Of a stretch of 8,540 nt of DNA, positions 1 to 5,235 are shown piece by piece. Under the pieces are notes generated by a model. It saw only the letters and a program-made list of their open reading frames with translations, was not told the DNA's origin and ran no database searches. The stretch covers positions 1 through 8,540 of the forward strand of contig USDU01000096.1 in the NCBI GenBank assembly GCA_900553635.1, written 5' to 3'. Source of the DNA: an uncultured Lachnospiraceae bacterium (lineage in GTDB: Bacteria; Bacillota_A; Clostridia; Lachnospirales; Lachnospiraceae). Numbering within the stretch: position 1 is the first letter of the stretch; each line of letters begins with the position of its first letter. The position numbers were made by a program, and so were the translations under genes.

Positions 1-217
1 GCTGCTCTTCGCCTGCTTCTTTCGGCTGTCCTTCCTCTGCGTCCACTGCGGGATTCTCATCTCCGTCGTCAGACAGGACGATCTCTTCCTCTGCCGTCTT
101 CGTGGTTGTCTCTTCTGTCCCTTCCGAGCTTCCGGCGCGCATATGCTCCGCTCCGCCCATCACGATTACCATGCAAAGCATGATGGCAATGGCTCTCTTT
201 AGCATTTTACTTTTCAT
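1..217 (-). CDS. Exported acidic protein, N-terminal part only (runs off the left edge)
   Basis: Reading the minus strand from an ATG at 217 gives an open frame of 72 codons that leaves the window without a stop. The first residues (MKSKMLKRAIAIMLCMVIVM) are a basic start followed by a hydrophobic core, as in a signal peptide. A short HMRA-type stretch could be a signal peptidase I site; there is no lipobox. After about residue 28 the chain is low-complexity, rich in Glu, Asp and Thr, like a linker next to a cell-wall or secreted domain. A GGAGG site lies just upstream with a short spacer. The start lies inside the last codons of the 62-residue gene upstream (11-base overlap, counting its stop), so translation is probably coupled. 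The functional domains lie outside the window and no function can be named. Export is a fairly safe inference; a surface adhesin or envelope protein is only a guess. Confidence 0.72.
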   Translation of the reverse strand, partial: MKSKMLKRAIAIMLCMVIVMGGAEHMRAGSSEGTEETTTKTAEEEIVLSDDGDENPAVDAEEGQPKEAGEEQ

Positions 218-395
218 GGTTTCCTCCTTCCGCCTCGATGTCTCCTTCATCAAGTGCTCCGCTTATCAGTTTCAGCAGTTCCAGCGCGCTTCGGAAATTC
301 TGCACTTTCTTCTCTTCTGTCCAGGTGACGCTTCCCTGCCAGGTAGAATTCTGCTGACTTACTATCTTTACTACGAAGGTATTAGTATTTTTCAT
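207..395 (-). CDS. Small protein with a single QNSTW-type domain, function unknown
   Basis: This 62-residue protein has no signal peptide or membrane segment and is probably cytoplasmic. Residues 7-25 look like two or three beta strands around the signature QNSTWQG (15-21), followed by a second Trp (W25). An amphipathic helix follows, beginning FRSALELL (34-41). The same order of elements occurs in the C-terminal half of the next gene upstream on this strand (Q-N-S-T-W-E-G, a downstream Trp, then FRNELELL). This homology is the best evidence that so short a frame is a real gene. An AGGA element lies 10 bases before the ATG, a rather long spacer. The stop codon lies beyond the ATG of the exported protein downstream, so the two genes overlap. 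A consensus -10 box lies about 55 bases upstream of the start. I know of no function for this family; its position next to a BTAD regulator suggests a regulatory or partner role, which is inference. Confidence 0.72.
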   Translation of the reverse strand: MKNTNTFVVKIVSQQNSTWQGSVTWTEEKKVQNFRSALELLKLISGALDEGDIEAEGGNHEK

Positions 396-448
396 AATCA
401 GTCCATCCTATCTCTGTATCCCTTTGCAGTTCCCTGTTATTTTTTTCT

Positions 449-486
449 ATTATAAGAGATATTCTGTTACAAAATGCATTACAAAA
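449..486 (-). promoter_or_regulatory. Candidate promoter with SARP-like direct repeats upstream of the 62-residue gene
   Basis: On the minus strand a perfect TATAAT occupies 454-449. Upstream of it stand two exact copies of TTTTGTAA, at 486-479 and 474-467, separated by TGCA, so the period is 12 bp. No good -35 box is present; the best hexamer at 18 bp spacing is TGCATT (478-473), which falls within the repeats. If each unit is taken as 12 bp, the downstream unit ends 8 bp before the -10 box. SARP/AfsR-type regulators are known to bind direct repeats of about one helical turn that replace or overlap a weak -35, with the downstream repeat about 8 bp from the -10. The BTAD regulator encoded just upstream is the obvious candidate ligand. 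AATGCATT (473-480) is also an 8-bp palindrome. The repeats and the -10 are seen; the regulator assignment is inference. Confidence 0.45.
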
Positions 487-497
487 CAAATTTTTCC

Positions 498-983
498 TTA
501 TTTTTTCACTTCATTTACCTGAATTTTGCATTCCTGTAATGCCAGCTCCAGAAGCTGCAGAAGCTCCAGCTCATTCCGGAACTCTTTCTTTTCATTTTGC
601 TCAAGCCATAAAGCTTCGCCCTCCCAGGTGGAATTCTGCCGGTATCCCACCTGTATCAGCAGCGTGGCCAGCCGGCCTCTCTGCCCGGTCAGCTGTTCTT
701 CGTCCGTCCGGCGCTCAGGCCGATTTTCTATATTATAAGGAACTTCCGCCGCCGGCTGCTTCCGAAAGCTCCGGCTCCTGGTTGAGGCCTGGGGAAATGC
801 TATTCCGTCAAACAGGGCTTCCATCTGCTTCAGAAGCTCCAGAATGCTTTCGAACCGGACCGGCTGCTCTCCATAATAATGGTACATTCTGCCTCGTATC
901 TCACCGTTCTCCAGTGTATCGATACAGACGTTGACCAGATTCGGAGAGGACAGATTCATAGATACTATATTTTTTCTGCTCAT
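498..983 (-). CDS. Two-copy QNSTW-domain protein, function unknown
   Basis: Starting at the ATG at 983 this is a 161-residue protein without signal peptide or membrane helix. It appears to contain two divergent copies of one small domain. Copy 1 (about 16-61) has beta-like segments, then FESILELLKQMEAL. Copy 2 (about 105-149) has QNSTWEG at 116-122, a Trp five residues later, then FRNELELLQLLELAL. A polar linker rich in Arg, Ser, Pro and Glu joins them (about 65-100). Copy 1 has lost the QNSTW signature and keeps only the helix pattern. The 62-residue protein downstream is a single copy of the same unit. An ATG at 992 lies inside the AAGGA ribosome-binding site (996-992), whereas the ATG at 983 sits 8 bases after it, so 983 is preferred; using 992 adds three residues and gives a 4-base ATGA overlap with the BTAD gene. 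I do not recognise a named family. Confidence 0.75.
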   Translation of the reverse strand: MSRKNIVSMNLSSPNLVNVCIDTLENGEIRGRMYHYYGEQPVRFESILELLKQMEALFDGIAFPQASTRSRSFRKQPAAEVPYNIENRPERRTDEEQLTGQRGRLATLLIQVGYRQNSTWEGEALWLEQNEKKEFRNELELLQLLELALQECKIQVNEVKK

Positions 984-988
984 AGATG

Positions 989-2185
989 TCATCCTTCTTC
1001 GTCATACAGGGAAGTCACGCAGCAATGCAGCCGTTTCTCCCAGCTCTTGTGTTCCTTTGTAAATGAATCCGTAATCCGGCCGATTACGATCTGACAGTTC
1101 TCCCAGCTGATGCCGCCCAGCATCACCAGATACTGGCTGGCGCTGTAACGGGTGAACGCGTCCCCTCTCCGAAGAGAGCTATGTATTGCATCGCCCAGCT
1201 TTCCGGCCAGCTGCTCCAGCTTCTCCCCCTGTTCCATGGCCCGGCCCTGGCTGTCTGTCAGGGAGCAGACCAGAAGATAAACGGACCGGCCGCTGCGCTC
1301 CATATTCCGGCGTACCATGCGGTACACATCCCGGAAGCTGGGCGGCGTACAGTAAAACGCGCCCCAGTCCTTTTTATCCTCCTGCAGACCATGCTTGATG
1401 TCTTCCAACGTGCCGGGTCTGTTGCTGATATGGCTGCTCATATCCCGGAACTGTTCCATCATTCGCTCAGAGGGAGCCACGCCCAGCTCCTCCGCCAGCA
1501 TCCGGGCTGTATTTTCATACTCCGCCATGGCCTCGTTATAACGATTCTGGGCGATATAGCAGTCGATTTTCACGGTCTGCCACTCCTCGAAGGGATACAG
1601 GCGACAGGCTGTCTCCACCAGACAGAGAATTTCGTCGTATTCCCTGCGCTTTTTCAGCCACTCGATGAGCCATGTCAGGGCGTCGCAGTACATTTTCTTA
1701 TAGGAAGCTGCCGCCAGCAGCGCCCATTCCTGACCGGAAAGCTTGGGCAGGAACTCGCCGCGGTACATCTGACAGGCCGTCTTCAGCTGTTCCGCTTTTC
1801 TGACCTCGTCTGTCTCCTTTTCCGCTTCTTCTATCAGCTCCCGGAACTTCCAGACGTCCACATCCATTTCTTCCTTGCTGCTCCAGCGATACACGCCCTC
1901 CCGGATCGTAATAAAATCCTCCTCCGGCATTCCTGCGTCCAAAAGGAGCTTCCTGAGTCTGTGTGAGGTCACGCGAAGGCTGTTACCCGCGTCTGCCACC
2001 TCATCCACCCCGTAAAGGGCGTCAGCCAGTCTGCTCCTTGCCATTCCCGTTTCTTTTCTGTGAAGCAGCAAAAGAAGCAGTTCCATGGATTTTGTAATTT
2101 TATTTTTTCCTGATAAAATGGGATGGTCCCCATAGGTAATTTCTTCCTGCCCGAGCATTCGAACCTTTAGCATGAGTCTCTTCAC
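989..2185 (-). CDS. BTAD (AfsR/SARP-like) transcriptional regulator with a degenerate GGDEF-like C-terminus
   Basis: This is a 398-residue protein in three parts. Residues about 33-104 form a winged-helix DNA-binding domain of the OmpR/SARP type, with the recognition helix near NSLRVTSHRLRKLL (68-81). Residues about 108-250 match the bacterial transcriptional activation domain, an all-helical TPR-like unit; the stretch LYPFEEWQ, then YNEAMAEYENTARMLAEELG (216-235), is typical. Residues about 276-392 follow the GGDEF pattern (RSGRSVYLLVCSLTD, a long helix, then LRRGDAFTRYSASQYLVML). However, the catalytic GGDEF signature is replaced by SASQY, so it should not make cyclic di-GMP. No ATPase domain is present, unlike large AfsR proteins. 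The start is GTG at 2185, five bases after AGGA; an ATG at 2173 is an alternative with poor spacing. It is first in the minus-strand operon and divergent from the pilus operon. It probably activates its own operon, the pilus operon, or both. Confidence 0.88.
   Translation of the reverse strand: MKRLMLKVRMLGQEEITYGDHPILSGKNKITKSMELLLLLLHRKETGMARSRLADALYGVDEVADAGNSLRVTSHRLRKLLLDAGMPEEDFITIREGVYRWSSKEEMDVDVWKFRELIEEAEKETDEVRKAEQLKTACQMYRGEFLPKLSGQEWALLAAASYKKMYCDALTWLIEWLKKRREYDEILCLVETACRLYPFEEWQTVKIDCYIAQNRYNEAMAEYENTARMLAEELGVAPSERMMEQFRDMSSHISNRPGTLEDIKHGLQEDKKDWGAFYCTPPSFRDVYRMVRRNMERSGRSVYLLVCSLTDSQGRAMEQGEKLEQLAGKLGDAIHSSLRRGDAFTRYSASQYLVMLGGISWENCQIVIGRITDSFTKEHKSWEKRLHCCVTSLYDEEG
992..996 (-). 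promoter_or_regulatory. Ribosome-binding site that decides the start at 983
   Basis: AAGGA reads 996 to 992 on the minus strand. Its last base is the A of an upstream in-frame ATG (992-990), so that ATG cannot use this site. The ATG at 983-981 lies 8 bases downstream, a normal spacing. Confidence 0.5.
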
Positions 2186-2230
2186 TCTCTTCCTGTTTTT
2201 TCATAAACACTTTTCGTTTTCCATATAGTC

Positions 2231-2240
2231 TTATATTATC
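2231..2240 (-). promoter_or_regulatory. AT-rich stretch, possible promoter of the BTAD operon
   Basis: On the minus strand this reads GATAATATAA. It contains overlapping -10-like hexamers (GATAAT, TAATAT) about 45-55 bases before the GTG start of the BTAD gene. No convincing -35 hexamer was found at 16-18 bp spacing. It is listed because the divergent region must hold a leftward promoter and this is the best candidate seen. Confidence 0.25.
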
Positions 2241-2321
2241 ATCGCGGAGATCCACTGCCCACTATCCGAAAGGTTAGTTTTTCAGCGGTTTCGTTTTTTC
2301 CCTATGATTTTCGGCAAAATA

Positions 2322-2330
2322 TGCTATAAT
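2322..2330 (+). promoter_or_regulatory. Extended -10 promoter of the sigma/pilus operon
   Basis: TGCTATAAT at 2322-2330 is a perfect -10 hexamer preceded by the TG dinucleotide of an extended -10. The expected -35 position (about 2302-2307, CTATGA) is poor, which is common for extended -10 promoters and also fits a promoter needing an activator. Transcription would begin near 2337, giving a leader of about 24 bases before the ATG at 2361. The tract just upstream (2272-2300) contains an imperfect repeat of GGTT followed by a T-run. No other promoter was seen before the right edge of the window. Confidence 0.6.
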
Positions 2331-2345
2331 GGATACAACTGCTTC

Positions 2346-2354
2346 AGGAGGTGG
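2346..2354 (+). promoter_or_regulatory. Strong ribosome-binding site fixing the start at 2361
   Basis: AGGAGGTGG ends 6 bases before the ATG at 2361. An in-frame ATG at 2304 lies upstream of the -10 box and so would not be transcribed from that promoter; the start at 2361 is therefore preferred. Confidence 0.75.
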
Positions 2355-2360
2355 TTTCCA

Positions 2361-3059
2361 ATGAAAAAACTGGATATAGCCAAAACAATCCAGCTTATCG
2401 TATTTCTGATTCTCACTCTGGCCAGCATCGATCTGGTGCTTCTGGATCCGGAGCTTTACCATATGGCCGGCTCGGACACCCGCGTGCGTTTTCTCTGCGG
2501 CGTGCTCTGGCTGGTGCTTCTTTTATCCTTCGTCTTTCTTCTGACGGATTTTATCCTGTTATCTTCCTATAAAAAGGATTACCGGGAGCTCAACCATGTG
2601 GTCCATTCCGATCCGGTAGCCGGCATTGCCAACCGCTTCAGCTGCGACGCGCTGATTGACCGTTATCTGGATAAGCCTCTGCCCGACCGCATGGGCTGCA
2701 TCATGTTCGATCTGACGAATCTCCGGGATATCAACCGCCGGTACGGCCATATGCAGGGGAATATCCTGATTCGGGATTTTTCCAACATTCTCCGCCTGAC
2801 CTCCCTGGATCTCTGCTTCGTGGGGCGTAACGGCGGCAATAAATTTCTGGCGCTTTTCGAAGACTGTTCCCAGGAGAAGCTTCAGCTTTTTCTTGACCGG
2901 GTACAGCAGAAGACGGATGCCCACAACGCCATGGAAGGCGCTTATCCCATTGTCTATCAGTATGGCATCGCCTTTGAGGACGGGGAGGCCGCTCCCACTA
3001 TCACCGAGCTGATTGCTCTGTCCAACCAGCGCATCTACAAGGAGCAGGACCATGAATAA
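2361..3059 (+). CDS. Membrane protein with a degenerate GGDEF domain (GGNKF)
   Basis: This is a 232-residue protein. Two hydrophobic segments (about 8-28 and 43-67) anchor it in the membrane, joined by a short outer loop of roughly 15 residues. The cytoplasmic part (about 82-230) follows the GGDEF fold: NRFSCDALIDRYL, then MFDLTNLRDINRRYGHMQGN, which resembles the nucleotide-binding helix with a conserved Asp (D117). GGNKF stands at 158-162 in place of GGDEF. The loss of the acidic pair, especially Lys for Glu, should abolish diguanylate cyclase activity. The upstream inhibitory RxxD site is also missing (TSLD). It is probably a binding or signalling scaffold rather than an enzyme. It leads the operon, and its last codons overlap the sigma factor start by 8 bases, which suggests coupled translation and a role with that sigma factor. 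Confidence 0.85.
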   Translation: MKKLDIAKTIQLIVFLILTLASIDLVLLDPELYHMAGSDTRVRFLCGVLWLVLLLSFVFLLTDFILLSSYKKDYRELNHVVHSDPVAGIANRFSCDALIDRYLDKPLPDRMGCIMFDLTNLRDINRRYGHMQGNILIRDFSNILRLTSLDLCFVGRNGGNKFLALFEDCSQEKLQLFLDRVQQKTDAHNAMEGAYPIVYQYGIAFEDGEAAPTITELIALSNQRIYKEQDHE

Positions 3060-3558
3060 TCTGGATCAGCAATATATCGCCGGACTCGCTGACCTGGCTG
3101 CCCTGGGCGACAGCAATGCTTTCGCGGAGCTTTACGCAGCCACTTTTCAGCAGCAGTACCGCTTTTCCTACGACTATCTCCAGGATGAATACCTGGCCCG
3201 CGACGCCCTGCAGGAGACCTACATTCAGGTGCTCCGGAATCTGGATTCCCTGCAGGATTCCGGGCTTTTTCTTCCCTGGCTCTCTTATCTGAACTATCAT
3301 GCCTGCCTGGAGCGCCGTCTTCTGCGGACCGGCCCTGCCCGTTCTCCGGAAGACCTTACCTTCTCCATCGGCGATCACGAATATACGCTCCGACAGCTTC
3401 GGATTCTCCCCTTTACGGAGGCCCAGGCGCTGTCCATGCGCTATTTTGACCATATGCCCATCCGGCGCATTGCCCGGCTTCTGCATCTGCGCCCTACCGC
3501 TGTCTCCCGCTACCTGATCCGCGGGGAAAAGCGTCTGCGCGCGATTCTGAACCTGTAA
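3052..3558 (+). CDS. ECF-like RNA polymerase sigma factor (sigma-70 family)
   Basis: From the ATG at 3052 the protein has 168 residues, the normal size for an ECF sigma factor with only regions 2 and 4. Region 2 spans about 13-90 (ALGDSNAFAELYAATF, then the core-binding helix around YLARDALQETYIQVLRNL and a Trp in LPWLSYL). Region 4 spans about 111-166: TEAQALSMRYFDHMPIRRIA is the helix-turn-helix scaffold and PTAVSRYLIRGEKRLR the recognition helix. AAGGAG (3039-3044) lies 7 bases before this ATG, so it is preferred to an in-frame upstream ATG at 3013 that would run far into the GGDEF gene. The gene overlaps its upstream neighbour by 8 bases and is followed 14 bases later by a single-pass membrane protein, the usual layout for a sigma factor and its membrane anti-sigma partner. 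It may direct transcription of this operon. Confidence 0.85.
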   Translation: MNNLDQQYIAGLADLAALGDSNAFAELYAATFQQQYRFSYDYLQDEYLARDALQETYIQVLRNLDSLQDSGLFLPWLSYLNYHACLERRLLRTGPARSPEDLTFSIGDHEYTLRQLRILPFTEAQALSMRYFDHMPIRRIARLLHLRPTAVSRYLIRGEKRLRAILNL

Positions 3559-3572
3559 AGGAGGCATTTCCC

Positions 3573-4289
3573 ATGATGCTTTTCAAGAAAAAGACGGCTC
3601 CGGCGCTTTCCGAAGCTCTGGCAGACCGTATGCTGGAAAATATCTTCGACACCTGTCAGGCGGAGCCCAATACCATTCCGCTGAAGACCTTGATTTCCTA
3701 TACCCGTTACCGCAGGGAGCGTTTTTCCTTCCAGAAGATTCTTCTGGTGGTGATTCTCCTGCTGTTCTGCCTGCTGCCCTTTCTGTTTCTCTATCCCGGG
3801 GTCAGCCTGCAGCTTCAGCCTACGGACACCCCCTGGCTGCCCACCTACCGGATCGACGTGGATACGCTTCTGCCCGTCAGCAGCGTCTATGCAGAAGTGG
3901 ACGGCGCCCGGCTTCTGGTAGCTGCCGCCGGGGAGAATACCTACAGCGTCGAGCCCCGCGCCAATGGCACGCTGTCCGTGACTGTGACGCTTATCAATAA
4001 CCAGTATCAGACTGTGACGGTTCCTGTCTCCGGCATTGACACCGAAGCGCCTGCCTGCTCTTCTTATTCCCAGAAGGACGGGAAGGTCTGGCTGACTCTG
4101 GAGGATTCCGGCTCCGGCGTGGATTACAGCAGTATCACGGCCCTTGATCAGGATGGCCGTCAGGCTGCGCCCCTTCAGGTGGACGAGGCCGGACAGACGG
4201 CTGTATTCTCCTGCCCGGAGCATTTTCTGGACGTCTGCGTCCCCGATCGGGCCGGCAATACCCTGCATCTTCGCATTACCATGAAATAG
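3573..4289 (+). CDS. Single-pass membrane protein with Ig-like outer domain, candidate anti-sigma factor or sensor
   Basis: This is a 238-residue protein. A cytoplasmic N-terminus of about 50 residues (LSEALADRMLENIF, then a basic YRRERF before the membrane) precedes one hydrophobic helix (about 54-75). The outer part is all-beta in appearance: about 88-157, then about 158-238, which begins DTEAPACSSYS and contains EDSGSGVDYSSI and DRAGNTLHLRIT. This is the D-x-x-A-P ... D-x-x-G-N pattern of bacterial Ig-like domains. The cytoplasmic segment lacks the H-x3-C-x2-C zinc motif of classical ZAS anti-sigma factors, so that role rests on position directly after the sigma gene and on topology. AAAGGAGG (3557-3564) lies 8 bases before the ATG; a second ATG follows at once. 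An alternative is an envelope structural protein of the pilus system. Confidence 0.72.
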   Translation: MMLFKKKTAPALSEALADRMLENIFDTCQAEPNTIPLKTLISYTRYRRERFSFQKILLVVILLLFCLLPFLFLYPGVSLQLQPTDTPWLPTYRIDVDTLLPVSSVYAEVDGARLLVAAAGENTYSVEPRANGTLSVTVTLINNQYQTVTVPVSGIDTEAPACSSYSQKDGKVWLTLEDSGSGVDYSSITALDQDGRQAAPLQVDEAGQTAVFSCPEHFLDVCVPDRAGNTLHLRITMK

Positions 4290-4305
4290 GAAAGGATTTT
4301 CCCTT

Positions 4306-5214
4306 ATGAAGCTCTTTTTCATCTGTATACTGCTTCTTCTGTCCGGCTGCGGCAGCCCGGCTTCCGACGGTTCATCCGCGCAGGATCCGTCGCTTCCGCC
4401 CCGAACCACCGTAACGGAATTTCTGCTGCCATCCGCCGATGGAACCGACGTCTACGGAAATGATTTCGTCTCCATCGATGCTTCCAATACCTCCGAGGGC
4501 TACGTGATGGTCCGCTACACCGGCCCGGCAGATAAATCCCGGCTTCAGATGACCGCGCCCGACGGCACGCTCTACTCTTATTTTCTGAAGCCCGGCGATT
4601 ATCAGACCTTTCCCCTGTCCGGCGGCAGCGGCTCCTACCACCTGGAGATCTACGAGCACGCCTATGATAACAAGTACGCTCTTGCATTTCCCCAGGACCT
4701 TGAGGTTTCGCTCCGGGATGAATTCAAGCCCTTCCTTTATCCGAACCAGTACTGCTGGTACACGGCGGACAGTGAAGCTGTAACATACGGGATGGAGCTT
4801 TCCGACGCTTCCACCTCGGATCTGAATTATGTGGAGCAGGTCTATGATTACGTCACCGGCACCATTTCCTATGACGAGGAACTGGCGAAAAATATTCCCA
4901 CGGACTATATTCCGGATATCGACGCTGCGATGGCTTCGAAAAAGGGAATCTGCTTCGACTACGCTTCCCTGATGGCCGCCATGCTCCGATCCCAGGGAAT
5001 TCCCACGAAGCTGGAGGTGGGCTATTCCGGGCAGGCTTACCACGCCTGGATCAGCGTCTATCTTCAGGAGACCGGCTGGGTGGACGGCATCATTTCCTTC
5101 GACGGGAAGGACTGGACGCTGATGGATCCCACGCTGGCGGCCGGCAACGACCGGGCTTCCGTAAAGAAGTATATCGGCGACGGCAGCCATTACACTGTAA
5201 AATACACGTATTAA
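4306..5214 (+). CDS. Transglutaminase-like lipoprotein
   Basis: This 302-residue protein starts with a lipoprotein signal peptide; the lipobox is L-S-G-C with the lipidated Cys at 15. A Ser/Asp/Pro-rich spacer and a beta-rich region (about 35-135) come next. The C-terminal domain is a transglutaminase/protease-like fold with an apparently intact triad: C216 in KKGICFDYASLMAAMLRSQG, H246 in AYHAWISVY, and D274 in TLMDPT. Proteins of this family act as thiol peptidases or crosslinking enzymes; the substrate cannot be read from the sequence. It should sit on the outer face of the membrane. It is 16 bases after the Ig-like membrane protein and 21 before the PilC-like gene. It may process or crosslink pilus or cell-wall components, or act on the outer domain of its neighbour, which is inference. 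Confidence 0.87.
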   Translation: MKLFFICILLLLSGCGSPASDGSSAQDPSLPPRTTVTEFLLPSADGTDVYGNDFVSIDASNTSEGYVMVRYTGPADKSRLQMTAPDGTLYSYFLKPGDYQTFPLSGGSGSYHLEIYEHAYDNKYALAFPQDLEVSLRDEFKPFLYPNQYCWYTADSEAVTYGMELSDASTSDLNYVEQVYDYVTGTISYDEELAKNIPTDYIPDIDAAMASKKGICFDYASLMAAMLRSQGIPTKLEVGYSGQAYHAWISVYLQETGWVDGIISFDGKDWTLMDPTLAAGNDRASVKKYIGDGSHYTVKYTY

Positions 5215-5235
5215 CCATACGGGACGGAGGTTATT

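Noticed and set aside
102..455. Plus-strand open frame of 117 codons
   Set aside because: It crosses two overlapping minus-strand genes supported by ribosome-binding sites, a signal peptide and paralogy.
486..510. Possible terminator after the 161-residue gene
   Set aside because: A/T runs are present on both strands but I could not find a stable GC-containing stem before them.
1181..1966. Long plus-strand open frame of 261 codons
   Set aside because: It lies wholly within the BTAD regulator on the other strand, which has recognisable domains and a ribosome-binding site; this frame has neither.
2090..2097. Third TTTTGTAA motif, on the plus strand
   Set aside because: It is a single copy inside the BTAD coding sequence with no partner repeat or -10 box nearby; likely chance.
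2304..2360. Longer N-terminus for the GGDEF-like membrane protein
   Set aside because: This start lies upstream of the -10 box, has no ribosome-binding site, and the ATG at 2361 has an excellent one.
3013..3051. Longer N-terminus for the sigma factor
   Set aside because: The ATG at 3052 has AAGGAG at a 7-base spacing, and the extra residues are just the GGDEF gene read in another frame.
3510..4409. Minus-strand open frame of 299 codons
   Set aside because: It is opposite the Ig-like membrane protein and parts of its neighbours, and shows no domain or plausible start context.
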